Shown here piece after piece: positions 51,501 to 61,721 of a DNA stretch of 64,000 nt. This stretch comes from Atriophallophorus winterbourni (Eukaryota > Platyhelminthes > Trematoda > Plagiorchiida > Microphallidae). The position numbers were made by a program, and so were the translations under genes. Each line of letters opens with the position of its first letter. The stretch's first letter is position 1. The stretch lies in the NCBI GenBank assembly GCA_013407085.1, contig JACCGJ010000596.1, positions 1-64,000 of the forward strand, read 5' to 3'. The notes under the pieces are model-generated. The model was not told the origin of the DNA, ran no database searches, and saw only the letters and a program-made list of their open reading frames with translations.

Positions 51501-54500
51501 TATAAAAAGGTAACTAAGATTAGTTTCCGATCAGAATAGTGATTTTTTAAGAACGGTCGACCAGGTTCGAAGTACAATTGCGGCAATTTAGTTTGCGATT
51601 CATCGATGTTAATATTTTCAGGTATAATAAGACTCGAGAGAATGAGAATAAGATCTAAAGCATGAAATACGTAGAGCTTTTCTGAATATCCGTGTGCCAA
51701 CCGATTCTACCCAACTCAGAAGAATTAAGTTGCGTTCCAAAAATCATGAAGAAAATTACCTACTGTAGCGATCAGGGTTTGGCCATCTTCATCGCACGGA
51801 ACTAGCGTTATCGCATCAGATTCAAGGTAATTCAAGGTTTTTAATAGTCTAAACGCAATAAGCTTAACAACAACCACAGGAGTGTAAAAAATGAAATTTA
51901 AGTGTATAAACAATATAAGGCATTAGATTAAGCAGTAAATACGTGTTTGGGAAACGAATAATTCAATAAAAATTCAGAAACCAAGTAAGTTTAGATCACC
52001 ACTTATTTTGTTCTGCAATCACGCTTCGCGTGTTTTTTTTCATTTTCATTTTTCCATTAGGTTGAGAAACAGGTGTTCGCAATATTGACATTAAATTTTA
52101 AGCAAATGCGAACGCGGAGCATTTCAAATTTGGTGAAATTTTCAAATGACCATCTGAAATCCACAGCATTTTCACCTTTGTATTAAAAGAAAAAACGTTA
52201 ACTGTAACATTTGTCCATTTTAGGCGATTCATTTGGAATTTCTTCCGATTAGAAAACGAGCATTTGAACAACTGCGGTGAATTCCGTGCTGTTCGCGACA
52301 TATTCATTCGTCCGGAACGTCGCGAATTCCGTCAAAATTCCAATAGCAATTCTAATCATCACGGTACAAACAGACGGGGGAAACCTGATGACACCGCATC
52401 ATACGCACAACTCGCGAGCAATCCACCGCTACCACAGGCTGTGCTGCAATCTATCCAACAAGCGTGGAGTGGGATTAATAGAGGGATTAGAAGTTTGGTC
52501 ACCAATAAAGTGGGTCAAGGGCAAACAACCGAGATTGAACTACGACAAGAGGCCATGCATTCCCGTGAGCTAAACGATGACATTGTCCGACATTCGAAGG
52601 AAGCGCGCGTTACAGCTCAGTCGGGAGAAATGCGACAACGAAATGCAGATTATCGATCGAGTAATCACCGTCATGTGAATGGCTCAGTGAGTTCACGTTA
52701 ATCGTTTCGCTTGCATTGCAGGCACTTGATAATCCTCAGCCCAATTTTGAGTAACTGTCAGGGCTGTACGGTATATGAAAAAATGTGCCCAGTTCATGGT
52801 ACTGACGCGCAACTATGCCACATCTCTGAGCTGCACGTAATACCCTACTTAATAGATAACAGAAATGAGCAGCGCAAGTTTCAGCCCTTATTGCCCTTTA
52901 ATTTTTGCCCAGGTATTGGCCATCAGACACCAGGTTATCACATCCAGTCGGTATTCTTATGACTATAGGCTTGTGATTGTCTGTCAGTAATTTATAACAA
53001 GTAAAAAAAGAATGAATGGCAGGAAAATTATTTATAAAACCAGTTCATTTCACACATTTTTACTAAGGTGAAATGGTCGCATTAATGCAAGTATAAAATA
53101 GCCCCACGCTCTACTAAGTGTAATTCATACCCAAACGCTAGCCCATGGATCTATAGATTCAGGAATAAACTATGCTTCTCTTATGTCTTTTGACGCAAAT
53201 TGAGTTATTATTATTGGCCATAACCATGAACCAAGAACGATGCAACAGTGAATTGAGCTCTTTGAGCGAATTGGCTACAAAGCTCATCATCAGGATAATT
53301 ATGTCACACAATCATGATGTGTGGAAGAAAAAGATACGTGTTTAAGATTCCAGTGTTTAAATGTTCCAACGGGTATACACTGGAAAGGTGAAATTGGATG
53401 TGCACACATAAATGCCACCTTACAGAGGGTGCGCATTTCGGTAACAATATAGGGACATCATATGGCATCTGATGGTGGTTACGCATGAAAGCTTTTAATC
53501 TATGTACGAAAATCGGTCCACAAAGCGATGACACCATTTTCAATCGTAGAGTGCACCAGAAAACAGCCAAACCGAACAGAAGCTTCGGTTCAGAAGGAAA
53601 TATGCCATTTTGCGTCCCATGCAATCTATAATGCTACTAGCAGTCTCGCATTCATAAGTGAATTTTAGGCCGCTTCTAATTATCCGAACAATGATTTCAG
53701 AACCGAATGTATGCAATCTCACACCATGGGGTAGACTAAAAAGCCGCGTACCATTTTTGGCACTGGGTTAAATCCCCTCGCAAAGCGCAATGCTATGATG
53801 CATCTACGGCGCCGAAGATAGCTCGGCTACGAACATTGGAGAGCGAATAATCAGGATCCCTACACACCAGAAAACGCTATCGCACGAAAATATCCCTTTT
53901 AAACAGACTGAAAGGTATAACAGCACTGTACTCAGTCGTAGCACGAAAACTAGTACCCGGAAATGTGTTTTTTATAAGACCAGTTTCCTAATCATACTTT
54001 TGTAATGTCACCGTTTGAACACTACGATTCCGATACACCAAACCATTTTCGTTCACGATCCAAACTAGTCAGTCATTTAAGGTTTTGTTTCACTATTATA
54101 AACTTGAACATTATTTCTCTGTGGTGTCTATTATGATCATGTATTATAAAACGAACGCAGGAATTATAATGGATGATTCCAATTTTAGCGCGATAGCACA
54201 TCCGTGGTCAAACCAAATTCAAGCCTATCGATTCCACAAATAATTACACCCACACCGGAATGGAACCAATTTGAAGAGATGGGGAATGCCAAGTTTGTTT
54301 CGAGTCTTAGCTCAATCTCTACGACCAGTTCCAAATCGAAAAGCGGTTCGTGGGATTCCGGCAGTAGTCTCGAGCAAGAGACGAAACCACTGCATCCGAC
54401 TTCAACCACAATTACACTGCTCAGCGAGACACCGAGTCGATACACCGAAAGCAACCAATCAATTGAATTGACGTATGCATATCAACCAACAACAAACGAA

Positions 54501-54668
54501 TCACTGAGAAAACGACAAAGTCAACGTAGATCGCAAATAACTTCAACAGAAGAGTCGAAACCCGAACAGATTATTGACTCCAATGAAAATGACTGTGAGA
54601 GGGTGATATACATAAAGAATGATCGAATAACCACGGCGGACTCTCAACTGCCCAAAATTATTATGTAA
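29115..54668 (+). CDS. XPR1: XPR1-family SPX-EXS phosphate exporter, 14 exons
   Basis: Homolog of XPR1, the plasma-membrane inorganic phosphate exporter gated by inositol pyrophosphates through its SPX domain. Exons: 29115-29183, 29215-29269, 29304-29402, 29434-29834, 29869-29970, 30502-30582, 31085-31163, 33004-33194, 34543-34722, 37947-38157, 46444-46647, 49533-49812, 52224-52686, 54189-54668. All introns are GT-AG, phases match and the total is 964 codons plus stop. The start [19 protein letters not shown] is the canonical XPR1 N-terminus. K26 and the lysine cluster [10 protein letters not shown] (residues 199-208) are the expected SPX ligand-binding residues. EXS hallmarks present are [56 protein letters not shown] and [18 protein letters not shown]. 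The SPX domain has a basic linker about 40 aa longer than in human XPR1, and the C-tail is also longer. The first four introns are 31-34 nt; intron 10 is 8.3 kb. Identity is very secure; the last exon is less so. Confidence 0.95.
31085..52701 (+). CDS. XPR1: Transmembrane/EXS exons 7-13 of the XPR1 homolog
   Basis: Exon 7 encodes the first membrane helix ([19 protein letters not shown]). Exon 8 has a second helix followed by GLNTYGWR and [14 protein letters not shown]. Exon 9 has two more hydrophobic segments; exons 10-13 form the EXS domain. Exon 13 (from 52224) stays open through a strong internal donor GTGAGT at 52687 to a TAA at 52699-52701. If intron 13 is retained, the protein is 809 aa; if spliced to 54189, it is 964 aa. 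The donor and the next acceptor are both phase 0. Introns are large (1.3-8.3 kb) and full of repeats. Confidence 0.93.
32580..32900 (-). mobile_element. LINE 3' end with (TTAC/GTAAA)n tail
   Basis: Read on the minus strand, the end GACTCATCC-TCC..GGAGATAGTCGCAC-AAAAGTAAAGTAAAGTAA is shared with 60630-60682, which marks a common 3' terminus with a short tandem tail. Upstream translation has [18 protein letters not shown], resembling the last codons of such LINEs. Only a few hundred bases survive. Confidence 0.55.
33660..33870 (+). mobile_element. SINE-like repeat copy in XPR1 intron 8
   Basis: GTAGTACTTCTGTGCTGTGCAGCC, TAGTGAGCTGCATC, GCAGTCTCACTACC, GTAACCTGACAGTGTCTCAG and the CATACCATATACCATA tail. 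A partial second copy follows at about 33967-34045. Confidence 0.7.
36651..36837. repeat. Foldback element with 76-bp arms
   Basis: 36651-36726 and 36762-36837 are reverse complements with about six mismatches over 76 bp. The 35-nt spacer itself contains a palindrome (CTTTCGAAG ... CTTCGAAAG). It lies in XPR1 intron 9 and would form a long RNA hairpin in the primary transcript. No coding capacity. Confidence 0.85.
39518..41453. repeat. Segmental duplication, copy A (XPR1 intron 10)
   Basis: Nearly identical and collinear to 61722-64000, with scattered substitutions and small indels. It lacks about 345 bp present in the other copy at 63512-63857. Both copies contain the same 61-codon open frame (40879-41064 here, 63084-63269 there), which shows no domain. 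Confidence 0.9.
41460..44660 (-). mobile_element. CR1-like LINE, long but decayed, antisense in XPR1 intron 10
   Basis: Read on the minus strand in order: N-terminal segment near 44570, endonuclease with [13 protein letters not shown] (near 44200), [18 protein letters not shown] (near 44120), a linker with an intact open segment 43639-43232, broken RT pieces near 42800-42250, and the RT end [14 protein letters not shown]...[12 protein letters not shown] (41704-41904). Many stops and shifts. Its 3' portion (about 41535-41715) recurs at 50310-50505. The family is CR1/jockey-like by its endonuclease. Confidence 0.75.
44661..46000. other. Intronic, nothing recognised
   Basis: Within XPR1 intron 10. 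Short frames only. Confidence 0.4.
46010..46095 (-). repeat. tRNA-derived SINE-like fragment
   Basis: The reverse strand reads TAGTAGGTGCTCGTGCGGAGG ... GTGGTTTTGAGTCCCAC, a degenerate box A-box B arrangement with tRNA-like spacing. No full cloverleaf is convincing, so a decayed tRNA-derived repeat is more likely than a tRNA gene. Confidence 0.4.
46648..49532. other. XPR1 intron 11, nothing recognised
   Basis: Small frames on both strands around 48392-49001 overlap each other and lack domain or splice support. Confidence 0.4.
50310..50505 (-). mobile_element. CR1-like LINE 3' UTR fragment
   Basis: Resembles 41535-41715: TGGTGGTAAA, CATACACGCACTG, CGGCGATAGTTTTAGCGGGAATGTG and a GATTTGAAACAATTTTAA end. 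Abuts the LINE RT fragment on the opposite strand. Confidence 0.55.
50560..51410 (+). mobile_element. LINE reverse transcriptase C-terminal fragment in XPR1 intron 12
   Basis: Two frames (to 51020 and from 51108) encode [39 protein letters not shown], a stop where the family has [12 protein letters not shown] and [28 protein letters not shown]. The position normally holding the catalytic FADD reads FAGE, so the aspartates are lost. Truncated at both ends, clearly dead. The type is that of RTE-like or related EN-RT LINEs. Confidence 0.8.
51849..51985 (+). mobile_element. CR1-like 3' UTR fragment
   Basis: Shares AAGCTTAACAA.AACCA.AGGA.TGTAAAAA and AATTCAATAAAAATTC with 15727-15800. Confidence 0.45.
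52702..54188. other. XPR1 intron 13, nothing recognised
   Basis: Minus-strand frames near 53304-53722 have no domain and no paired splice signals. Confidence 0.4.
54189..54668 (+). CDS. XPR1: Putative last exon of the XPR1 homolog, Ser/Thr-rich cytosolic tail
   Basis: An open segment preceded by a TTTTAG acceptor, in phase 0 with the donor at 52687. It encodes about 159 residues rich in S, T, N, E and Q, with runs such as [17 protein letters not shown]. No domain is recognised, as expected for a disordered tail. The terminal codons contain a consensus donor (AT|GTAAGT at 54665), so the exon could instead splice onward to an exon I could not find. Transcript data would decide. The sequence of the tail itself is not a known signature of XPR1. 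Confidence 0.6.
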   Translation, partial: RDSTSVVKPNSSLSIPQIITPTPEWNQFEEMGNAKFVSSLSSISTTSSKSKSGSWDSGSSLEQETKPLHPTSTTITLLSETPSRYTESNQSIELTYAYQPTTNESLRKRQSQRRSQITSTEESKPEQIIDSNENDCERVIYIKNDRITTADSQLPKIIM

Positions 54669-54789
54669 GTTGAATGTTTTATCTACTTGCAATTACTTAG
54701 AGTTTGTAAGAGCTATGATTCGAAAGTAAACATAACGAGTGGTTGGGCCAACAACGCGACTCAAATGTGCCAGTCTAAAAAATCATGAA

Positions 54790-54900
54790 TGATTCACCGC
54801 GATCGATCAAGCGGTGGACGGTAGAACATGCCATAAGGAGCGGGATTACAAAGGTGTCGGTCGGCGGTTCGAGTCTCATTCGAGGAAAACAGTATGCACT
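54790..54900 (+). repeat. tRNA-like SINE fragment (box B)
   Basis: Box B-like GCGGTTCGAGTCTC at 54864-54877 downstream of the XPR1 last exon. No complete tRNA fold is apparent. Confidence 0.3.
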
Positions 54901-55329
54901 GCTAAGCTCAAGCAAGAGCGAAACTCGAGCCCAGCGCTTCCATTGTGGACCGTCATGATTAGCATTGTGTATATTTCGAAGGACTTGGTACTAATGAGTA
55001 GTCACAAACATTATGAGTTAATACCACGCAGCCACGTGATAGTATCTACGATCATCATACCGAAATTTACACACAAAACTGAAAACAAAAACAATAGCTT
55101 TGAAGGCAGTTACTGCATACCATTAGCAGGGGCAGTATTAAACCGGCAGCAAATAACGAAGTGCAACACGATAAAATTTCCTGAACAGGTAGAGGACGGG
55201 AATTAAAACGCTGCGAGTTTTGCCAAAGTGTGAGAAGACACGCGGATTTAAAATGTATTCCATCAAGGTTCGCGAAAGAATAGTTTGGTTTACACTGTCA
55301 CGCATCCTAACTATCTTTCATCGCCGTTC

Positions 55330-56145
55330 CACTAGACAATATACAAGATTTGACAGACGCTGAGGTGTGTACTCGAAGACCTCCACTCAGCACGGTTTTG
55401 AGACATCCTTGAGCATAAGTGGTCATAGCTCATCTTAAAGACCCCAGCCTGGAAGAAGGACTTCGCCGAATAAAGTTATTGAAGTCGTTGGCTGCCTGTG
55501 TCGTAGCGGTTTAACCACACCAAGAAATACGTAAATCGGGATGCGGCCTCGGCAAAAGAATACATCTTCGAGGTCGGTTACTTAGCACCCGAAAAATATT
55601 ACCCATCCAGCATAGCATGTGCATGTTGATCGGCCTCATTATATTAGCACGGACAGTAGCAGCTAACTGGTGATTTTTCAAAGTAATCTAATTTTTGAAG
55701 GCATCGGGCTTACTCATTTGTGTTTCGCACTTGTACAGCAACACAGCCCTAAATCTCGCTTCGTAGACGCACTACATGGATAGTGGAGATAGCCCTTCCT
55801 AGCGTTAATGTTGACCAAGATTTCAGAATCACAGTGATTTTAGAAATGCGCGTGCCGTAACTGTCATCTAACGATCCCAAATTATCAATAAAACTACCGA
55901 GATACATGACAATCTATAGTTTAAAGCGCCTGTTTTTCAAGTAATAAAGCATCTGATAAATTGTTGCTGTAATCCTTAACACATGCAGCAGTGAAGATAA
56001 AGTGTACTCTGAATTTTAAAATACCTTTGACCATCAATCTATTAATTAAGACATTCTGATCTAACGAATCAAATGCACTTTTGAAGTAACATGACCATTG
56101 CTGATTATCGATAAGTACGGCTTTGCTATATTTTGTATTTCTCAT
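55330..56145 (-). mobile_element. LINE 3' half, decayed
   Basis: Minus-strand translation in pieces: FKSAFDSLDQNVLINRL (RT motif, near 56080), MYLGSFIDNLGSLDDSYGTRI (near 55890), and a C-terminal RMSQNRAEWRSS (near 55390), all in the LINE order. Several stops and shifts. Confidence 0.7.
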
Positions 56146-56185
56146 AACTGTCTAGGCCTGGGAAACATGACAGTATAATTGTGTG
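56146..56185 (+). mobile_element. SINE-like repeat fragment
   Basis: CTGTCTAGGCCTGGGAAACATGACAGTAT matches the central part of the family; both ends are missing. Confidence 0.4.
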
Positions 56186-57616
56186 GTTAAAAATCGGGAG
56201 GGCATGATAACTACACTACTTCTACTCGATGGACGCTAACACTCTATTGCTGAAGGTTTACTAACCCGGCTGTTTTGACAGATCAAATTTTGTTCCTTTT
56301 AAATAAAGAAATAACACGCTACTGCTAACGTTAACACCCAACTGTTTCGATTTTCCAAGAGAAGCGTGGGCGTTATTATCATCGACCGATCACTGCTCTT
56401 TGAATCACTCACCAAAAGTGCTATGCACCAAATGTCTGCCCTGACTGGTACCTCTTCATGAACACAGCTCGGGAATGGCAAGTTGAGACCAATTAATTAT
56501 TATTCGGATACGTCTATCGTGCAGATAAGTGGTAGTTTGCAGTATCACGCCCATCACAAGATCTCAAAATCAGTTGCAAGGTAATCATTCCACGAAATTA
56601 TTTCAATTTTTACAATTCCATTTCAGGATTTCAGGTGACAAGCAACTAGAAGGTTATGAGAATCCGCGAAAGGCAGCACAATGACAGTTAACCGCCTTGC
56701 GCCCGTTCGCTTTCCAATATTTTTTTCACTCAGGATCTTTCTACAACCAGATCTGTAATATTTTTTAAAAACTTTCTTATGCCGTGCGTTTTTATCATGT
56801 AAATTCAGTGCATCGGATCAATGGTGAATGCAGATCGACGGTGGCACCTAGGTACTTGCTGCTATAGCCGCAATAAAACACGACTTCAACAATGCAACAA
56901 CAGCTTTTGTTTCCCACATGCATGCAAAATAAAAGTAGAGAGCTCAGAACACGATCAGAGATTCATTTTCCGAACCCAATAATTAACAGCTTATTCGCAT
57001 CGTTAATAATTGAGTTGCTCAAACGATGACTTAATTAGTGTGCGTGTTCGCATTGAATCTAGATTTCAGAAACGGAACTAATTGTGGCGTAGGGACATCA
57101 AACTTCCATTTGCCTACTTGAGATCGGGCGCGGACTGGCCACAGCCATTGTTTTTACCCAATAAACGTTTTCGAAAACAAACGAGTTCTTGAAATAACAC
57201 GAGATTCGACAAAACAGTGAAAGAACACGATAAAACAGGTAAAACAAGTGACATTTGCGCGCTCTCAAACACACTACGTCATGGATTGACTCGCATGCGG
57301 TTATGTTAGCAAGACTAGAGTATACAGTGAACAAACAAGTTAACTGGAGCACGCAGATTGTTCAGATGCGAAGTTTTCGATTAGTGTTCCATTCTGCTCT
57401 GATGTGACGGAAGAGGGAATCACATATTGCTGCAATGAAAAGTGAAAGTAAGACGATGTTACATTTGAGGGAATGTATTGTGGATCGAATGGGGAAAAAC
57501 GATTTTGTGCTAAGCAGATGGTTGAAACGTTGTTCGAACAACATAGCACGTGATGCGTTGTGGCTAGAACGGTACTAGAATTGGTAACATTAGAATGATC
57601 AGACTAGACCACCTAC

Positions 57617-57634
57617 CTTTAGTAAAAGAGATGA
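57617..57634 (-). CDS. Possible 18-nt microexon downstream in the same gene
   Basis: Six codons (SSLLLK) between an acceptor GAAGTTTTCAG and a donor AAG|GTAGGT on the minus strand, phase 0 at both ends. Such tiny symmetric exons occur in trematodes, but a segment this short can arise by chance, so this is only a candidate. Confidence 0.2.
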
Positions 57635-57821
57635 CTGAAAACTTCGTCATAAACAAATCTTATGTTTGCAAGTATGCTATCCATCAGTGCGAAGATTCTT
57701 CTAGCACTGCAATTGCTGGTTTAACGCAGCCAAAACTATTGATGAAAAATCGAGGATAAATCCACTTTTGCAACTTGAAATCGAGATTCATGTGGAGACT
57801 AAGTTAAGTCCCACAATCTGT

Positions 57822-58042
57822 ATAGTACTTCTGTGCTGTGCGGCTAACACTGTGCTAAATTGATTGGCCAGGGGTTGTGAGCTGTATGCTGAAACACGCT
57901 GGAGTCTCACTACCATCTTTATTCTCTATTTCTCATATCTGTTGAGGCCTGGGCAACCTGGCAGTAATATCGCCCACGTGCAGTCTCTGACTGTGCGGCA
58001 CTTTGCCTGGATCAGGCTTATGCTTTCATACCATACCATACA
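57822..58042 (+). mobile_element. SINE-like repeat, full-length copy with target-site duplication
   Basis: A 221-bp element starting ATAGTACTTCTGTGCTGTGC and ending in a (CCATA)n tail. It is flanked by a 10-bp direct repeat CACAATCTGT at 57812-57821 and 58043-58052. Direct repeats and a short tandem tail point to target-primed retrotransposition. No convincing pol III boxes were found, so the source of its promoter is unclear. It gives the best boundaries for the other copies in the window. Confidence 0.8.
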
Positions 58043-58657
58043 CACAATCTGTGCAATGCAACACCGGTAAGTGTTTTGAACATTTTTTGCAACATCCAAA
58101 TAACTACACCATGGTCAATTATTGTTTGAAACCAGAATTTATGAATGAATAGTATATGGCGTTCGAAAGGCAGAACGGAAGTCAAACGGTGATTGTACAA
58201 AATCCTAAAATGATACGGATACATAAAAAGCACAGTGTGTAATCCTCGGGTAGCAACCGCCGACTTATTACTATCGGGTGCAGGACTTATAGTAGACACG
58301 AGCCTCGTGTAACTGCAAGTTGTATAGCAGCCACACAAACAAGAGAAACAGTTACGATTTTGATAACCTCAAATTGGCTGAGGCCCTCCGAGAATGGCTG
58401 GGCGCAATGTAAGTTGATCTGAAGATTCATCGACGAAAATTTTCTAAAGGGTCACCAAGGGGTCAAACAACTCAAGCCAACCCGCTGCCTTGTGGGTTAA
58501 CACTAATTGTTCTGCTAGGCGACCGAACAGTATCCTAGCGCACACACAGCAACTGCCAAAATAACTCAATTGTGCATCGACCGTCGCGCATGATAAACCG
58601 GGTCACCATACATTCGAATGCAACGGGGCGGGTGAGTTCAAAAATCGAATAACTTAC

Positions 58658-58762
58658 CTTGGTTGTTGAATCCCAGGATGCATCAGAAACTTGTGAATCC
58701 CCACCATCAACTAGCACAGCATCGAAATCAGAGTCGACTTCTTTGGTATGAGCCGCGCGTGG
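58658..58762 (-). CDS. Internal exon of an unidentified minus-strand gene
   Basis: A 105-nt open segment with a pyrimidine-rich acceptor (CTTTTTCAG) and a consensus donor (AAG|GTAAGT), phase 0 at both ends. It encodes 35 acidic residues beginning PRAAHTKEVDSDFDAVLVDG and ending STTK. No domain recognised. It pairs naturally with the exon at 59898-59969, which has the same phase and strand. The gene would converge on the 3' end of the XPR1 homolog. Confidence 0.5.
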
Positions 58763-59897
58763 CTGAAAAAGTGCAGGGGTAAAATGTTGCAATTGAGTAA
58801 AATGTTAAGACTCAGTTTATTCATCAAGTGAAATTTGGACGTAACGAATTTTAGATAAATTGTTTTGTCACTGCAAATCGGATAGACGAAAACAGACAGG
58901 CTACCTCACCCCTGACGTTTACACACTAATCAGTCAAGCACCAGAAAACCATCCCTTTGGTTGGAACATGAACGGCAGGTTAACGTACAGAAGCGATAAA
59001 CTATTTTACGCATACAACGTTGGTAGAAAAAACATAAATAATCTCTGGTATACTTCTGAACCGGTTTAAAGTCACTTTAATTTATTAACAGCGAATCTAA
59101 TAAACATTGAAATAAAGACGGAGGTTGCAGTGTCATAGAGGGAGAAGAAGAAGGACAGTTTTATACCACAGGAACAGGGTTTTGGCAATGACAACGATGA
59201 TGGTTGAATAAATTTCCCAATCATGCAGATCTTGCCATCGTGAACATTAATTGGCCCGTTTGTGGTCGGCCTCGAGTAAAATGTTGCGAGACAAAGGAGA
59301 GGGTAAACATTCTCCGGATTTAAGGTTATTAGGTTGAATGCTCAAATTTTTGAAAATTTTCCAGCAGAACGCGTCTCTTATAATCACGGACAATTGAATT
59401 CAGCCCTGAGGCCGTAGGTGTGATCCTGCGTGACCGAATAGAACTGTGTCTACTAACAAAAGGAGACAGGAAGACGAGTCAGTGACGCATTATAACCAGT
59501 GTGTATGCTTCGGGAAGGTGAAGCTTGAGCTGCTTAAGATCACCTGAACGCACCGAACATTAAAAAACAAGTTGAATCTATCACTAAATGAAGAGTACAA
59601 AGGATAGGAAATTGGTTGTGAATAAGTTGTCTCAATCGCTAACAGATGTAGCTCTGCTAAAAACGTGGTGTGTTTGTTTTCTGCAGATGTAAGCAGGATG
59701 CATGAACAACTAACGGTTACGTGTAACATTCACGTGGGTGAAAACTCTAAAAGAACATTACCGCTGACCCCAAAACAAATAGTAACAATAAACAAAACAG
59801 GACTTTAACGTACAGCTCTGGAGTAAACAAACAGATGGAAGTCCGCATTCTGTTAAACAGGTATTGGTTGAATATAGGCGAACGTAATCGTACTTAC

Positions 59898-59969
59898 CAT
59901 AGATCTCTCGGAGTTACGGTCAAAATTGGTTGTATCTGGCTGCATGGAATTTGAATTCGAAGAGCAGAC
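59898..59969 (-). CDS. Internal 72-nt exon of the same unidentified minus-strand gene
   Basis: An open segment of exactly 24 codons, flanked by an acceptor (TTTTCACATTCAAG) and a consensus donor (ATG|GTAAGT). It encodes a polar, Ser/Asn-rich stretch starting VCSSNSNSMQPDTTNF. Symmetric phase-0 short exons are common in trematode genes. The 5' part of the gene should lie beyond 60 kb, perhaps within or past the N gap. Confidence 0.45.
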
Positions 59970-60061
59970 CTTGAATGTGAAAAGAAGAGGGGTAATCAGA
60001 TATAACGAGAAAGAAACCTGAGAGAATAAAAAGATTGAAATGAATCATACAACTACTAAAT

Positions 60062-60180
60062 ATGTATGATGTATGAAAGCACAAGCCTGATACAGGCAAA
60101 GTGCCGAACAGTCAGGTTGCTCAGGCCTAGACAGATATGAGAAAGGAAACAGAGAATAACAGTAATAACACTGAACTAAT
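60062..60180 (-). mobile_element. SINE-like repeat, partial copy
   Basis: GTATGAAAGCACAAGCCTGATACAGGCAAAGTGCC and TTGCTCAGGCCTAGACAGATATGAGAAAGG, with an internal deletion between them and the far part missing. Confidence 0.6.
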
Positions 60181-60629
60181 GATTACGCATAAAAATGCAC
60201 GTTAATTTAGATGAGTAAGTAAATGCTCAAGTCTAATCTCAGTCGACTGGCATTCTGCGACAGTGCAACACTTGTACTAAGCATTGGAATTCATACAATC
60301 GTCAAATATGTGGTTAACAGACAAAATTTCCGCTATTACGACAATAATTTTGGTAGAAATAAGTGGGAACCGTTTTTCATGTAACCTTCCGTTTCCGACA
60401 CAGAGGATTTGTCACACACAAAGTAAAGGTTACAACGGGGAATGGCGTAAATAGCACTCCACACATCATCCGCAGTTTACCCCACCGTTGAACAACCTAT
60501 AGAAAATCTAGGGTTTTCAAGTCACTTAAGCATACCGATAATCACTTTACCTACTTGACTAGTGCAGTGTGTCATTCAAGGGAACGCGATCACAGTCGAT
60601 TAAGACTGTATGTAAAACGTCATGTTGAA

Positions 60630-60682
60630 GCCGACTCATCCTCCAGGAGGAGATAGTCGCACAAAAGTAAAGTAAAGTAAGT
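60630..60682 (+). mobile_element. LINE 3' terminus fragment
   Basis: Reverse complement match to 32580-32633, ending in AAAAGTAAAGTAAAGTAA. Only the terminal bases survive, next to the assembly gap. Confidence 0.55.
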
Positions 60683-60721
60683 CATGTCCAAGCTCGTGAA
60701 GAGCAGATACAGCTCTTGGCT

Positions 60722-61721
60722 NNNNNNNNNNNNNNNNNNNNNNNNNNNNNNNNNNNNNNNNNNNNNNNNNNNNNNNNNNNNNNNNNNNNNNNNNNNNNNN
60801 NNNNNNNNNNNNNNNNNNNNNNNNNNNNNNNNNNNNNNNNNNNNNNNNNNNNNNNNNNNNNNNNNNNNNNNNNNNNNNNNNNNNNNNNNNNNNNNNNNNN
60901 NNNNNNNNNNNNNNNNNNNNNNNNNNNNNNNNNNNNNNNNNNNNNNNNNNNNNNNNNNNNNNNNNNNNNNNNNNNNNNNNNNNNNNNNNNNNNNNNNNNN
61001 NNNNNNNNNNNNNNNNNNNNNNNNNNNNNNNNNNNNNNNNNNNNNNNNNNNNNNNNNNNNNNNNNNNNNNNNNNNNNNNNNNNNNNNNNNNNNNNNNNNN
61101 NNNNNNNNNNNNNNNNNNNNNNNNNNNNNNNNNNNNNNNNNNNNNNNNNNNNNNNNNNNNNNNNNNNNNNNNNNNNNNNNNNNNNNNNNNNNNNNNNNNN
61201 NNNNNNNNNNNNNNNNNNNNNNNNNNNNNNNNNNNNNNNNNNNNNNNNNNNNNNNNNNNNNNNNNNNNNNNNNNNNNNNNNNNNNNNNNNNNNNNNNNNN
61301 NNNNNNNNNNNNNNNNNNNNNNNNNNNNNNNNNNNNNNNNNNNNNNNNNNNNNNNNNNNNNNNNNNNNNNNNNNNNNNNNNNNNNNNNNNNNNNNNNNNN
61401 NNNNNNNNNNNNNNNNNNNNNNNNNNNNNNNNNNNNNNNNNNNNNNNNNNNNNNNNNNNNNNNNNNNNNNNNNNNNNNNNNNNNNNNNNNNNNNNNNNNN
61501 NNNNNNNNNNNNNNNNNNNNNNNNNNNNNNNNNNNNNNNNNNNNNNNNNNNNNNNNNNNNNNNNNNNNNNNNNNNNNNNNNNNNNNNNNNNNNNNNNNNN
61601 NNNNNNNNNNNNNNNNNNNNNNNNNNNNNNNNNNNNNNNNNNNNNNNNNNNNNNNNNNNNNNNNNNNNNNNNNNNNNNNNNNNNNNNNNNNNNNNNNNNN
61701 NNNNNNNNNNNNNNNNNNNNN
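60722..61721. other. Assembly gap, 1000 N
   Basis: Exactly 1000 undetermined bases, so probably a scaffold gap of nominal or estimated size. Confidence 0.99.

Noticed and set aside
54814..55206. 130-codon frame after the XPR1 last exon
   Set aside because: Overlaps a tRNA-like repeat, has no domain and cannot be joined to the donor at 54665 with confidence.
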